This document shows positions 16,446 through 25,563 of a DNA stretch of 39,518 bases, piece by piece. Numbering within the stretch: the first letter of the stretch is position 1; each line of letters starts with the position of its first letter. The stretch spans positions 1 to 39,518 of the forward strand of contig JAAYLX010000043.1 of the NCBI GenBank assembly GCA_012521705.1. The letters run 5' to 3'. The notes below the pieces were generated by a model. That model did no database searches. It saw only the letters and a list, made by a program, of their open reading frames with translations, and was not told the DNA's origin. The DNA is from Clostridiaceae bacterium (GTDB taxonomy: Bacteria > Bacillota > Clostridia > DSM-8532). Made by a program: the position numbers and the translations under genes.

Positions 16446-16736
16446 TTATTCTTTGCTCATTGTACCTGCTGCTTCTTCCTCAGCCAGCATGGTCTGGTAT
16501 TTTTCCAGAATGGCGTTCTGGATCTTGTTCCTAGCCTCAGCATTAATTGGGTGCGCAATGTCTCTGAACTCGCCTGCAGGAGTCTTGCGACTTGGCATTG
16601 CAATAAAAAGACCACCCTGACTCTCAATGATTTTGATGTCATGGACAACAAACTCATTGTCAAAGGTTACTGAAACAACAGCCTTCATTTTGCTTTCCGC
16701 TTCTACCTTGCGAATTCTAATGTCTGTAATCTCCAT
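16446..16736 (-). CDS. spoVG: SpoVG, RNA-binding regulator
   Basis: A 96-aa SpoVG with the family core [34 protein letters not shown] and [21 protein letters not shown] (~45-65). SpoVG is a small nucleic-acid-binding regulator affecting sporulation septation and, in other Firmicutes, virulence and envelope genes. The C-terminal tail is acidic and alanine-rich. ATG 16736 follows AAGGTGGG. A sigma-H-type promoter lies upstream and a terminator downstream. In Bacillus spoVG directly precedes glmU; here an insert of about 2 kb intervenes. Confidence 0.97.
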   Translation of the reverse strand: MEITDIRIRKVEAESKMKAVVSVTFDNEFVVHDIKIIESQGGLFIAMPSRKTPAGEFRDIAHPINAEARNKIQNAILEKYQTMLAEEEAAGTMSKE

Positions 16737-16789
16737 TAAAGCAGCCCACCTTCCGATAATCCATTGTAGTTTTTTGTATGTTATTATAA

Positions 16790-16814
16790 ATTCGCCAAAT
16801 ATTCCAAAATTCCT
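16790..16814 (-). promoter_or_regulatory. Sigma-H-type promoter of spoVG
   Basis: The minus strand reads GAAGGAATT, then GGCGAATTT, fitting RnAGGAwWW and RnnGAATwW. AGGA (16814-16811) and GAAT (16793-16790) are 17 nt apart, the same separation I recall for the Bacillus subtilis spoVG P1 promoter. It lies about 55 nt before the start codon. Known biology of spoVG (sigma-H dependent) supports the call. Confidence 0.7.
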
Positions 16815-16980
16815 TCTTTATCCAAAAAAAAATTTATACATTTTATATTGATTGGGAAAAATTCAGCTCAGGAGTATTAAATTATAAAGTATATCAATAC
16901 TTTTAATGTAAAGCTTTTTAATAGTAAATACAATCCTCCCGCAAAAACAGGTTATTATTTTAAGGGGGAATCAACAAATA

Positions 16981-17010
16981 TTGTTAATATGTTTTGATAT
17001 GATGTATAAT
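16981..17010 (+). promoter_or_regulatory. Sigma-A promoter of murC
   Basis: -35 TTGTTA (16981-16986), 18-nt spacer and perfect -10 TATAAT (17005-17010), about 30 nt before the murC start. Confidence 0.65.
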
Positions 17011-17040
17011 CTAAGCGAAAACTTAATTGGAGAGTTGTAA

Positions 17041-18444
17041 ATGGGACAAATCTTAACTTTGAACAGCAATAACCTGAAAATCCACATGATAGGTATCGGC
17101 GGAATAAGCATGAGCGGCCTCGCAGAAATACTCATGCATAAGAACGTAACAATTACAGGTTCAGATATAAATGATTCGGAAATAATCCAACATCTTAGAA
17201 ACAAAGGCGCTGTAATATATAATAACCATGACGCAGAAAATATTAGGGACCAGAATTTGGTGGTTTACACAGCAGCAGTTTCCCAGGATAATCCTGAGAT
17301 TGTCAAGGCAAAGAAGCTCGGTATTCCGGTTATTGAGAGGGCAGATCTTCTTGGAGCAATAATGGACCAGTTCAGTGAGAGTATTGCCGTATCAGGTACA
17401 CATGGCAAAACTACAACAACTTCCATGATCTCTTCCATAGCCCTTGAGGCAGGAAAGGACCCCACAATCCACGTGGGAGGCATCCTTGACTTGATCGGAG
17501 GAAACACCCGTATCGGAAACAGCCAGTGCTTTATTGCCGAGGCTTGCGAATACAAGAACAGTTTTCTGAAGTTCCGTCCGTATCTGGCGGTTTTACTCAA
17601 CATTGATTCCGACCACCTGGATTTTTTCCGGAATATTGATCATATAAGAAGCTCTTTTGAGGCATTTTTAGGCAATGTCAGAAATCCCGGGTACATTGTC
17701 CTCAACATGGACGATCCGCAGACAAAAACCCTTTCCAAAGGCCTTAGCCGTTCCTTTATCTCTTACGGAATCCATAGTGCCGGGACTGACTGGACAGCGG
17801 ACGATATAACTATTAAAGAAGGATATTCCAGTTTCAAAGTTATTTACAGAAACTCTCTCTGGGGACAAATAACCCTTGGCGTGCCGGGCGCACATAATAT
17901 TTCCAACGCCCTGGCTGCAATTGCGGCCTGCCACGCAATCTGCATTCCCAAGGATGCAATTGTAAGAGGACTTGAGAAATTCACCGGAGCAAAGCGCCGT
18001 CTGGAGGACAAAGGCACGGTCAACGGAGTAAGGGTTATGGATGATTACGCACATCATCCCACTGAAATACAGGCTACATTGAATGCCGCAAGGTCCCTGA
18101 CTGTCGGCAAACTCATTTGCGTCTTCCAGCCCCATACCTATACCCGGACCTATGAGCTCCTTGATGATTTTTCCCGCGCATTTGCCCTGTGTGACACGGT
18201 TATTGTGACAGATATTTATGCCGCCCGTGAAAAAGACACCGGAATTATTAATTCCAGGACACTTACCGACAGGATAAATGTCAATTCTGGCAACGCTGTT
18301 TATTTATCAACTTTTGAGGAAGTTATAAACTATCTGTCCGAGAATACAAACCAGGGGGACCTTGTTCTTACCATGGGAGCAGGGACCATTTACAGAGCAG
18401 GAGAAATGTTCCTTGCAACTCACAAGGAATGCAGCCTACCATAG
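17041..18444 (+). CDS. murC: UDP-N-acetylmuramate--L-alanine ligase
   Basis: Adds L-Ala to UDP-MurNAc, the first peptide-stem step of peptidoglycan synthesis, in the cytoplasm. The 467-aa length is typical. The N-terminal UDP-binding glycine motif is HMIGIGGISMSGLAE (~15-29). The Mur-ligase ATP loop is SGTHGKTTT (~118-126). Later motifs are HLDFF, the GAKRRLE segment (~317) and DDYAHHPTEI (~332), then FQPHTYTRT (~362). ATG 17041 follows GGAGAG. Its 3' end overlaps spoIIE by 9 bp tail to tail. Confidence 0.97.
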   Translation: MGQILTLNSNNLKIHMIGIGGISMSGLAEILMHKNVTITGSDINDSEIIQHLRNKGAVIYNNHDAENIRDQNLVVYTAAVSQDNPEIVKAKKLGIPVIERADLLGAIMDQFSESIAVSGTHGKTTTTSMISSIALEAGKDPTIHVGGILDLIGGNTRIGNSQCFIAEACEYKNSFLKFRPYLAVLLNIDSDHLDFFRNIDHIRSSFEAFLGNVRNPGYIVLNMDDPQTKTLSKGLSRSFISYGIHSAGTDWTADDITIKEGYSSFKVIYRNSLWGQITLGVPGAHNISNALAAIAACHAICIPKDAIVRGLEKFTGAKRRLEDKGTVNGVRVMDDYAHHPTEIQATLNAARSLTVGKLICVFQPHTYTRTYELLDDFSRAFALCDTVIVTDIYAAREKDTGIINSRTLTDRINVNSGNAVYLSTFEEVINYLSENTNQGDLVLTMGAGTIYRAGEMFLATHKECSLP

Positions 18445-20778
18445 TCTGGTGGTAAGGACTGTCATGTCATCATGATTTCCTTCCGAGCGGGCTACTGCCT
18501 CCTGCAAAATCAAATCAGCCAGGTGTTGCGCATTTACGGTATCGGTATTCTGGATGAATCTCTGCAAAGGAGTAATTTCGCCATCTTCTGAAAAGGCCTC
18601 AATTATGCCGTCGGAGACCATGATGACCATGTCTCCTTTTTTCATGGAAGTACAGCTGTAATGCGGCGTATTTTCTTCATCCATGCGTTTTCCGTGGCTG
18701 AAGACCGATACTCCTTCCTGACCGGTGACAAATGACGGTGCGGCGTCATACTTGTAGAAAGATACATCACCAGTATATAAATCAATAGCGCATATATCCA
18801 TGGTGGCAAGTCTTTCATTTTCGCCCCTGAGATCCAGGTAGAGGTTCAGAAGCCTTATTGCCTGCCCCAGTTCAATTCCGTCTGAAACAAGGTTCTCCAG
18901 CATTTGTATTGCCGTTCTGCTGTATTTTTCAGCAAGGCTGCCCGACCCCGCTCCATCACTTATGGCACTGATATGATAACCTTCCCTTGAGATAAAGAAT
19001 GTATAAGTATCACCTGAAATCTCCTTTCCGGTTCTGCTTACCCTTGCTATTCCGGTCACTGTTTTATAACGGGGCTGTTTCATGTACCTGATTACAGAAT
19101 ACCCCATCATATCCCTTCTGTTTTCCCCTGCGCGCACAAACCTGCTGCTTAATATGCTCTCAACTATTTCATCAATTTCAGAGGGATTTACTTTATGCCT
19201 TGATTCAAGCACCACGTCAAGATATGGTCTGGTATCCTGTTTTTTGTTGTACCTCACAGTGGTCACAGGTATCTTGCTTGATGCAGCCATACCAAGAACG
19301 GCGTCTTCAATTTCACGGTCGCGCACCGACATATCAAGCATTGAGCGTGCGGCAGCCAGAATATTTCCCGAAATCAGAGCCACCTGCCTGGCAAGAAGCA
19401 TACGGCTTTCGCTTATTTTCTCCTTCCAGATGCTTTCGGTTTTATACAGTGAATAGGCTGTGCCAAGATTTTCAAAGAATTTATTGTATTTGGGACAGGA
19501 CTTTTTGAACCATGCCGGAACTTCAAATTGTCCGTATTCATCAGTCTTAAGGCCCGATATCGCGTTTTCCACCAGCTTGTATGTCTTTACAAAGTTCATT
19601 TTCCAGCACCTTACCGAAAAACTGCACTGGGAACATACTCTTTCTGCGGTCATCTCGGCTATCCATTCTGTGCCCGATTTTGCTTCTTCCTCCTCCAAAA
19701 CGGTTTCTTCAATATTCCTTGAAACCCGTGATAATGCCCTGCTCAGAAGCAACAATTTGTCCGCTGCTTCATGTATCTGACCGTACTCGTTGGAGCCCTG
19801 TGGCCGGGGATTGTATTTTATTCCTGTCAGCTTATTTCCAAGATAATTAATTATGGGGGAGGGCATTACCAGGAACAGGACCCCGGCTGCAAGGGACTCA
19901 TAATATATGACAGTAAGATTGTTGGACAAAGATGACAACCCTGAAAAGAAGATCGTAACAATAAGCCACATTGTCGCGTTCAGGGTTTTTGACTTGTCGG
20001 AAATTCCGGATGCAGCTCCTGCCAGGGCAAGCATTCCTGGAATTTGCAAAGAAGACGGAATATCATAGAAGGCTATGACTATGCCTATGAGCGCGCCTGC
20101 CAGTGCTCCTCTGGCACTTCCCTTGTGTCTTGCAATTAAAATCACAGCTATTCCTGCCAGAATAAAACCTGTTTCGAGGTTCAATATTTTTATTCCTTTA
20201 AGACTAATAATAAGACAGCTTAAAAGGACAGATTTGGAGAAAAACACTTTTTCAGGGGCTGATGCTTTATTCTGAGTATTTCTGAAGGATTCCATGGCAG
20301 GGGCCAAAATGGCTGCAAGAGAAAAAACAAGAGCTGCGCATAAAACAGAGACAACAAAATCATATAGATGTATCCCCTGTGCCATTCCCCTGATAATACC
20401 GGTAAAAAACACCACAACTGACATTAATACTGCCCGGCTGTAATCTGTTTCGTTCTTGTTTCCAAGCCTGAAAATAAGATGAGAGAAGGCTTCAAACAAC
20501 AATAAGGCAAGGGTTTGTCTGGCAGTTTCAAAGTAATTTGAAAACAGGGCATTGCCCAGGGTTATGGTAATAATTGCAGCAACTTTGGACATCCGGGTAA
20601 ACCTTGCAGAAACATAGAGTGCTGTGGCAAAAGGTTTAATGACGCCAAAGAAATTGGCTCTTGAAAAGATGAAACATATTATAAACGAAACCACCTGGTT
20701 AAAAGATATCTCGGACACATATCCAAGGAGTTGTTTGAAGATCTTTTTCCCATCCTTAAGTACAGTAATATTTTCCAT
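18436..20778 (-). CDS. spoIIE: Stage II sporulation protein E, PP2C-type phosphatase
   Basis: A 780-aa SpoIIE: N-terminal membrane region with about ten hydrophobic helices (to ~330), a central oligomerisation/FtsZ-interaction region including a Cys-containing CSQCSFSVRCW patch (~385), and a C-terminal PP2C phosphatase (~575-780). Metal-site aspartates are in ISDGAGSG (D608), VSDGI (D723) and HDDMT (~770). SpoIIE dephosphorylates SpoIIAA at the polar septum and releases sigma-F in the forespore. ATG 20778 follows GGAGG. No gene shares its orientation directly upstream (a terminator ends the spoVK-like operon at ~21003), so it has its own promoter. It could conceivably also act on the STAS protein at 5306-5626, but nothing here shows that. 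Confidence 0.97.
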   Translation of the reverse strand: MENITVLKDGKKIFKQLLGYVSEISFNQVVSFIICFIFSRANFFGVIKPFATALYVSARFTRMSKVAAIITITLGNALFSNYFETARQTLALLLFEAFSHLIFRLGNKNETDYSRAVLMSVVVFFTGIIRGMAQGIHLYDFVVSVLCAALVFSLAAILAPAMESFRNTQNKASAPEKVFFSKSVLLSCLIISLKGIKILNLETGFILAGIAVILIARHKGSARGALAGALIGIVIAFYDIPSSLQIPGMLALAGAASGISDKSKTLNATMWLIVTIFFSGLSSLSNNLTVIYYESLAAGVLFLVMPSPIINYLGNKLTGIKYNPRPQGSNEYGQIHEAADKLLLLSRALSRVSRNIEETVLEEEEAKSGTEWIAEMTAERVCSQCSFSVRCWKMNFVKTYKLVENAISGLKTDEYGQFEVPAWFKKSCPKYNKFFENLGTAYSLYKTESIWKEKISESRMLLARQVALISGNILAAARSMLDMSVRDREIEDAVLGMAASSKIPVTTVRYNKKQDTRPYLDVVLESRHKVNPSEIDEIVESILSSRFVRAGENRRDMMGYSVIRYMKQPRYKTVTGIARVSRTGKEISGDTYTFFISREGYHISAISDGAGSGSLAEKYSRTAIQMLENLVSDGIELGQAIRLLNLYLDLRGENERLATMDICAIDLYTGDVSFYKYDAAPSFVTGQEGVSVFSHGKRMDEENTPHYSCTSMKKGDMVIMVSDGIIEAFSEDGEITPLQRFIQNTDTVNAQHLADLILQEAVARSEGNHDDMTVLTTRLW

Positions 20779-20832
20779 TAGTATTCCTCCGACTTCATCT
20801 TTTGCATAAAGGGGTACAAACAGCCCAGATTC

Positions 20833-20888
20833 ATTATATGCCGCACCCCTTGCAAATAGACTTATTCCCGCGGAGGAAGGGAAATAAG
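20833..20888 (-). promoter_or_regulatory. Candidate spoIIE promoter with upstream dyad
   Basis: A perfect TATAAT (20838-20833) lies 55 nt before the spoIIE start, with no good -35 at 17 nt. About 23-50 bp upstream is an imperfect inverted repeat (arms CTTATTTCCC and GGGAATAAG, 20888-20861). A weak -35 with an upstream regulator site fits an activator-dependent promoter, as spoIIE is in Bacillus (Spo0A), but no clear Spo0A box was found. Confidence 0.4.
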
Positions 20889-21002
20889 AAAATAGGTTTT
20901 GAATTTACAAAGAATGCCCTTTTCCAAGAAAGTTCTTCTGTTACTGATTAAATTATTTAATAGTATTTAAGAATAGTAAAAGACTCCCGGGAAATTTGCT
21001 CA

Positions 21003-21043
21003 TAAAAAACTGTATTAACCAACTTGTTGACTGGTTAATACAG
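21003..21043 (-). terminator. Terminator after the SpoVK-like gene
   Basis: A perfect 12-bp stem (CTGTATTAACCA / TGGTTAATACAG, 10-nt loop) followed by TTTTTT on the minus strand, 27 nt past the stop at 21070. Confidence 0.9.
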
Positions 21044-21069
21044 TGTAGCGTCAATTGAACTGTTTTCCG

Positions 21070-22137
21070 TTATCTCATTAATTCTCCCAAATCGATTTTG
21101 TCAGCATCCTCTTCGATGATTGCGGCAAGGTCTTCATTGGAGACTGTTTCATAAGTTGCAAGCCTGTCGGCCTGAATTGTCAGGAGCTTCTCGAACAGGT
21201 TTCTAACAGTTCTTGCATTGGCAAAACTGTCAGAACGGGTTTCATGGAGAAATGACAGCATTTGCTTCACTTTTTCAACAGTGCCTTCGGTTGGTTTGTA
21301 CCCGTTCTTCTCGCACATTCTGTTGAATATGGCAAGCAGCTCTTCAGGTGAATAATCGTCAAAATTAATGTACTTGTTGAACCTGGATTGAAGGCCAGGA
21401 TTGGACTGGAGGAATTCCTCCATTTTGTCCGGGTACCCTGCCACTATGACAATGAGGTCATCCCTGTGGTCTTCCATGGCTTTTATGAGAGTGTCCACAG
21501 CCTCATAGCCAAAATCGTTCTCCCCTCTGCGGGAGACCAATGAGTATGCTTCATCTATGAAAAGCACCCCTCCCATTGCCTCATTGACCACTTCCATAAC
21601 CTGCGGAGCTGTCTGTCCAACATATTTGGCGACAAGTCTTGAACGGTCAACTTCCACAAGATGCCCTTTTGAAAGAACACCTATCTCCCTGTAGATAGCC
21701 GCCAGCAACCGGGCAACCGTGGTTTTTCCTGTACCGGGGTTTCCGGTAAACACCAGGTGCAAAGACATCTCAACTTCGGGAAGTCCTCTTTCCTTGCGGA
21801 TTTTCATGATTTTAACAATATTAATAAGGGATTTTACGTCTTCCTTTACTCTAGTAAGCCCCACAAGACTGTTAAGCTCATTCATGAGCTCGTCAAGGCT
21901 TTTCCTGGGGGTATCATCCTCAGGCTCTTTTGGATTACCAGAAACGTTACCGGGGTCAAACTGGACATTTTCAGAATCAGTGTTTGACTTATTGGTATCG
22001 TCAATAATCGGAAGTTTCCTCTCAAAAATATCATCATAAATGTCGGACATATAATTGCGCCTGAGAATGGAATCCATCTCGTCAAGCAGCGAATTCAATT
22101 CATTTGTAAAACTGTTTTTGTTGGATTTTTCGTCCAT
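21070..22137 (-). CDS. SpoVK/CbxX-type AAA ATPase
   Basis: A 355-aa AAA+ protein of the CbxX/CfqX (SpoVK) family. Residues 1-80 are a charged, poorly conserved extension. The AAA core has Walker A GNPGTGKTT (132-140), Walker B GVLFIDEAYSL (~190) and the pore/second region of homology around NPGLQSRFNKYINF (~247). The family's CbxX lid helix contains NARTVRNLFEK (~313). In Bacillus, SpoVK is needed for spore maturation; many Firmicutes carry several paralogues, so the sporulation role is inferred. ATG 22137 has only a modest AGG ribosome site. Last gene of an apparent pcrA-HAD-spoVK-like operon. Confidence 0.85.
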   Translation of the reverse strand: MDEKSNKNSFTNELNSLLDEMDSILRRNYMSDIYDDIFERKLPIIDDTNKSNTDSENVQFDPGNVSGNPKEPEDDTPRKSLDELMNELNSLVGLTRVKEDVKSLINIVKIMKIRKERGLPEVEMSLHLVFTGNPGTGKTTVARLLAAIYREIGVLSKGHLVEVDRSRLVAKYVGQTAPQVMEVVNEAMGGVLFIDEAYSLVSRRGENDFGYEAVDTLIKAMEDHRDDLIVIVAGYPDKMEEFLQSNPGLQSRFNKYINFDDYSPEELLAIFNRMCEKNGYKPTEGTVEKVKQMLSFLHETRSDSFANARTVRNLFEKLLTIQADRLATYETVSNEDLAAIIEEDADKIDLGELMR

Positions 22138-22152
22138 GGACCCGACCTGCCT

Positions 22153-22800
22153 TTATCCAATAATTGAGTCAAGATCAATTTCAGTAATTGATGCGACCAC
22201 ATAATCCGCCTTGCTTTTTTCCATGTTCCCCGCGTTGGGGTTATCGTAGACTATGCATTTCATACCTGCATTTATAGCCGCCATCATTCCGTAGTATGAG
22301 TCCTCAACTGCTATGCACTCCTCCGGCCTGACCCCAAGTTTTTCAGCTGCTTTAAGATATATTTCCGGGTCAGGTTTTGCCCTTGAAATGTCACTTGCCG
22401 CGATAAGTATATCAAAAAAGCTGTACAGGTTTAATCTTTCCAGTATGATTTCTGCAAGAAATTTGGGTGAAGATGTTGCAAGAGCAATTTTAAGGTTTTT
22501 GCTTTTTGCTTCCCGAATAAGCTCGGGTATTCCTTCAACCGGCTCAATGGGCTCTTCTGTGAAACGCCTTCTCTTATGCTTTTCATGCAGCGCAAGAATT
22601 TCTTCCACTGATTCTTTAAGTTTATGACGTTCCTTGAGAATTGCCCACATTTCTTCGTTTCTTACCCCGACGAATTCATATAATTCGCGTTCTGCGGGTT
22701 GTCCTCCCAATTCTTTGAGGACTCCCTCCGATATTTCGGCGTGCAGAGGCTCGCTGTCTATAATCACACCATCCATATCAAAAACCAATGCCTTAATCAT
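22153..22800 (-). CDS. HAD-superfamily phosphatase (beta-phosphoglucomutase-like subfamily)
   Basis: A 215-aa HAD hydrolase. Motif I is FDMDGVIIDSEP with nucleophile D8 and acid/base D10. Motif II is ATSS (~112), motif III Lys is in RAKPDP (~142), and motif IV is VEDSYYG (~166). A helical cap lies between motifs I and II (~16-85). Substrate cannot be read from sequence; relatives act on sugar phosphates, phosphoglycolate or nucleotides. ATG 22800 follows GGAGGGG; the longer frame starts on the stop codon of pcrA (TAATG) and is rejected. Likely co-transcribed with pcrA. Confidence 0.85.
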   Translation of the reverse strand: MIKALVFDMDGVIIDSEPLHAEISEGVLKELGGQPAERELYEFVGVRNEEMWAILKERHKLKESVEEILALHEKHKRRRFTEEPIEPVEGIPELIREAKSKNLKIALATSSPKFLAEIILERLNLYSFFDILIAASDISRAKPDPEIYLKAAEKLGVRPEECIAVEDSYYGMMAAINAGMKCIVYDNPNAGNMEKSKADYVVASITEIDLDSIIG

Positions 22801-22814
22801 AGCCCCTCCGGTCA

Positions 22815-25031
22815 TTATATCTTTTTAAGTTTTGCAAAACTCTCCATTAACCTTTTTAATCCGTGTTGGTCGAATAAAATGTCAAGCCTGTAGTCACTGT
22901 TTTCTTTAACTTTGGCTGTCACAGTACCCTCACCGAATTTTTTGTGAACTACCCTGTCCCCTACCTCAACACTGTCACCGGCTTCAGTACGGTTAAATTC
23001 CTTAATTCTTTCCTTAAGATCGGAAAGGTCCACCTTTTTTCCACCCGGGACAAAGCTATGACCTTCAGAGGATACTCCAGAGCTTCTTCTCCGTATTCCT
23101 TCCTGAACAGCGTTTTCAATCAGGTGTTCGGGCATCTCTGTAATAAAACGGGACACCCGGTTGTAGGTTGTACTTCCAAAAATCATACGGCATCTGGCGT
23201 TACTTATGTAGAGCTCTTCCTTTGCCCTTGTCATACCAACATAGCACAACCTTCTTTCCTCTTCCAGCTCGGATTCTTCGCCTATTGACCTGTATCCGGG
23301 GAACAGGCCCTCTTCAAGTCCCACCATAAAGACTACGGGGAATTCCAGGCCTTTTGCGCTGTGGAGGGTCATAAGCACAACCCTGTCGCCCACTTCTTCA
23401 GTATCATCTATGTCGGCCACCAGGGATATGTGGGCCAAAAAATCTTCCAGGGTGGGGTTTTCTTCTTCGGAATTTTCCTCAAACTCCCTGGCCACTGAAA
23501 CAAATTCCCTGATATTTTCGATTCTTGTCCTTGCTTCAACGGTCATCTCCATCTCAAGTTCTTTAATCAGCCCGCTTTTCTCCAAAAGAAGCTCAATAAA
23601 CTCAACAAGGCCGGTTCTGGAAGCCAGCTCTTTCATGCTCTCGACAAAACTGAAAAACTCATACAGGGCTTTGTGCTGCCTTGACAGCTCAGAATAATCA
23701 TTGGCCCTGGATATAATCCTGTACATGCTCACATTTTCCATAGCCGCATACTGCTCGACTTTGCCAAGGGTGGTTTTCCCTATTCCGCGTTTGGGCACAT
23801 TGATAATTCTTGTCAGGCTGATATCGTCACTGGAGTTCTGGATAACCCTGAGCCACGCAATAACGTCCTTGATTTCTTTGCGGGCATAGAATTTCAGTCC
23901 CCCATATATTTTATAAGGAATGCCCTGCTTCATGAAAGCTTCCTCAAGGACACGGGACTGGGCGTTTACCCTGTAAAGTACAGCCATATCACTGAATTTT
24001 CTGCCGGAGTTTTTAAGGGTTTTCATCATTCCTGCCACATAATAGGCTTCATCCCGCTCATCATTGGCTTCATATCTGTGGATTGGGGCTCCCTGGACAT
24101 TTTTTGTCCAAAGCTCCTTGCCCTTTCGCCCCTTGTTGTTTCTTATTACCTCATTTGCGGCGGAAAGAATGGTTTTTGTGGACCTGTAATTCTGCTCCAG
24201 CTTTATGACGGTGCAATTTTTGAAATCCTTTTCAAAGTCCAGAATATTCCTCAGATTTGCTCCACGCCATCCGTAAATCATCTGGTCGTCGTCTCCGACT
24301 ACACAAATATTTCCGTATCTTCTCGCCAACATGCTCACTAAAAGGTACTGGGCGGTATTTGTATCCTGATACTCGTCCACAAGGATGTAGCGGAATTTCT
24401 CGGAATAATAATCCAAAACTTCAGGGAAATCAGACAGCACACGGATGGTCAAAAGGATTATATCATCAAAATCCAGGGCGTTGCTGGATTTCAGCTTCCT
24501 CTGGTAAAGGTCGTAAATGGCGGCAATTTTGCTCAGCCGGTAATCGGAGTTGTATAGCTTCTTGTACTCATCAGGAGAAATAAGCTCGTCCTTCGCCCTT
24601 CCGATTTCATATAGCACTGAACGGGGCGGGAAATTCTTGTCGTTAATATTAAGCTGTTCAAGACAGCTTTTAATAAGGCTGACCTGATCGTCTGCGTCAT
24701 AGATTACAAAATTCCTGTCATAACCAAGTCTTTCAATTTCGCGCCTTAGTATTCTCACACAGCAGCTGTGGAATGTCCCTACCCAAATGTCGTTAGCGTC
24801 AGAACCAATAAGGTTTTCTATCCTCTCTTTCATTTCGCGGGCAGCCTTGTTGGTAAAAGTTATGGCGAGTATATTCCACGGTCTTACGCCTGTTTCTTCA
24901 ATCAAATATGCTATTCTGTGGGTCAGAACCCTCGTTTTCCCGGAACCTGCGCCTGCCAGCACCAAAAGCGGTCCTTCGGTATGAAGCACTGCCTTTTTTT
25001 GTTCCGGGTTAAGGCCTTCCAATAGATTCAT
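22815..25031 (-). CDS. pcrA: ATP-dependent DNA helicase PcrA/UvrD
   Basis: A superfamily 1A 3'-5' helicase of 738 aa used in repair, plasmid replication and clearing RecA or RNA polymerase. Motif I is AGAGSGKT (~26-33), motif Ia is ITFTNKAAREM (~57-67), motif II is VDEYQDTN (~218), motif III is VGDDDQMIYGWRG, motif V is VVLMTLHSAKGLEFPVVF and motif VI is ERRLCYVGMTRAKEEL. The C-terminal part (~665-738) is a Tudor-like PcrA tail (VGDRVVHKKFGEGTV) that contacts RNA polymerase in Bacillus. ATG 25031 follows GGAGGAAC. Heads an operon with the HAD and AAA genes. Confidence 0.96.
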   Translation of the reverse strand: MNLLEGLNPEQKKAVLHTEGPLLVLAGAGSGKTRVLTHRIAYLIEETGVRPWNILAITFTNKAAREMKERIENLIGSDANDIWVGTFHSCCVRILRREIERLGYDRNFVIYDADDQVSLIKSCLEQLNINDKNFPPRSVLYEIGRAKDELISPDEYKKLYNSDYRLSKIAAIYDLYQRKLKSSNALDFDDIILLTIRVLSDFPEVLDYYSEKFRYILVDEYQDTNTAQYLLVSMLARRYGNICVVGDDDQMIYGWRGANLRNILDFEKDFKNCTVIKLEQNYRSTKTILSAANEVIRNNKGRKGKELWTKNVQGAPIHRYEANDERDEAYYVAGMMKTLKNSGRKFSDMAVLYRVNAQSRVLEEAFMKQGIPYKIYGGLKFYARKEIKDVIAWLRVIQNSSDDISLTRIINVPKRGIGKTTLGKVEQYAAMENVSMYRIISRANDYSELSRQHKALYEFFSFVESMKELASRTGLVEFIELLLEKSGLIKELEMEMTVEARTRIENIREFVSVAREFEENSEEENPTLEDFLAHISLVADIDDTEEVGDRVVLMTLHSAKGLEFPVVFMVGLEEGLFPGYRSIGEESELEEERRLCYVGMTRAKEELYISNARCRMIFGSTTYNRVSRFITEMPEHLIENAVQEGIRRRSSGVSSEGHSFVPGGKKVDLSDLKERIKEFNRTEAGDSVEVGDRVVHKKFGEGTVTAKVKENSDYRLDILFDQHGLKRLMESFAKLKKI

Positions 25032-25563
25032 TATGTTCCTCCAGTCATTAGAAATACATGTAGTTTTTATTGGACTTTCAGGTAAAATAAATTATAATTA
25101 TTGTAATACATTATATTATACACACAGGGTTCACTTCAAACAAATGTTCGCGGAATGTTTCTGCTTTATGGGTACTACTGAGGATACTATATCTTTGCTG
25201 TTTTATCACTTTAAAGTACAATCACAGTGCCGTTTTACCTTATTTATCAAATTGTTGCTTTATTCAATGAAAGGATTTATAATAAGTCAGTAGTATTTGC
25301 GGGGTATTGTTATATTATATCACGACTAACATGGCTAATTATGGGGTATTGCGGCTCTTGCAGAGCATATATTTTTGCCTGAAAAAAGCGAAAATTCTGC
25401 ATGAGAGGTAAATCCTCCGTTTCCGTTAATGCACCGAAAAAGTTTGGCCGCATCAAGTCAACAGAGGTACATCAAGAATATAAATGTAATACCTTATTTT
25501 CTAAAAGCAATCACTTCCGCATAACAGACTTATTAGATGACGTAATATTGAGGAGTGATAAAT
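25032..25563. other. Divergent pcrA/opp intergenic region
   Basis: About 530 bp without a supported gene. The left part holds the pcrA promoter. The right part precedes oppB and has two small hairpins: GCTCT-TGC-AGAGC near 25351, and a TGCAT...ATGCA arrangement enclosing GAGG/CCTC near 25398-25433. These could be leader-RNA structure, but they do not match a riboswitch core known to me. No convincing opp promoter could be picked out. Confidence 0.5.
25115..25143 (-). promoter_or_regulatory. Probable pcrA promoter
   Basis: Minus-strand -35 TTGTTT (25143-25138), 17-nt spacer and perfect -10 TATAAT (25120-25115), about 85 nt before the pcrA start. Confidence 0.5.

Larger units (their letters stand above)
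16737..17040. other. Divergent spoVG/murC regulatory region
   Basis: No gene. It holds the sigma-H-type promoter of spoVG, the murC promoter, and a short AT-rich dyad AAAGTAT-ATCA-ATACTTT at 16886-16903 midway between them, which could be an operator. Confidence 0.6.

Noticed and set aside
25398-25433. Riboswitch (c-di-GMP or similar) before oppB
   Set aside because: Only short stems are present; none of the conserved cores I know could be placed. Kept only as a low-interest structural remark.
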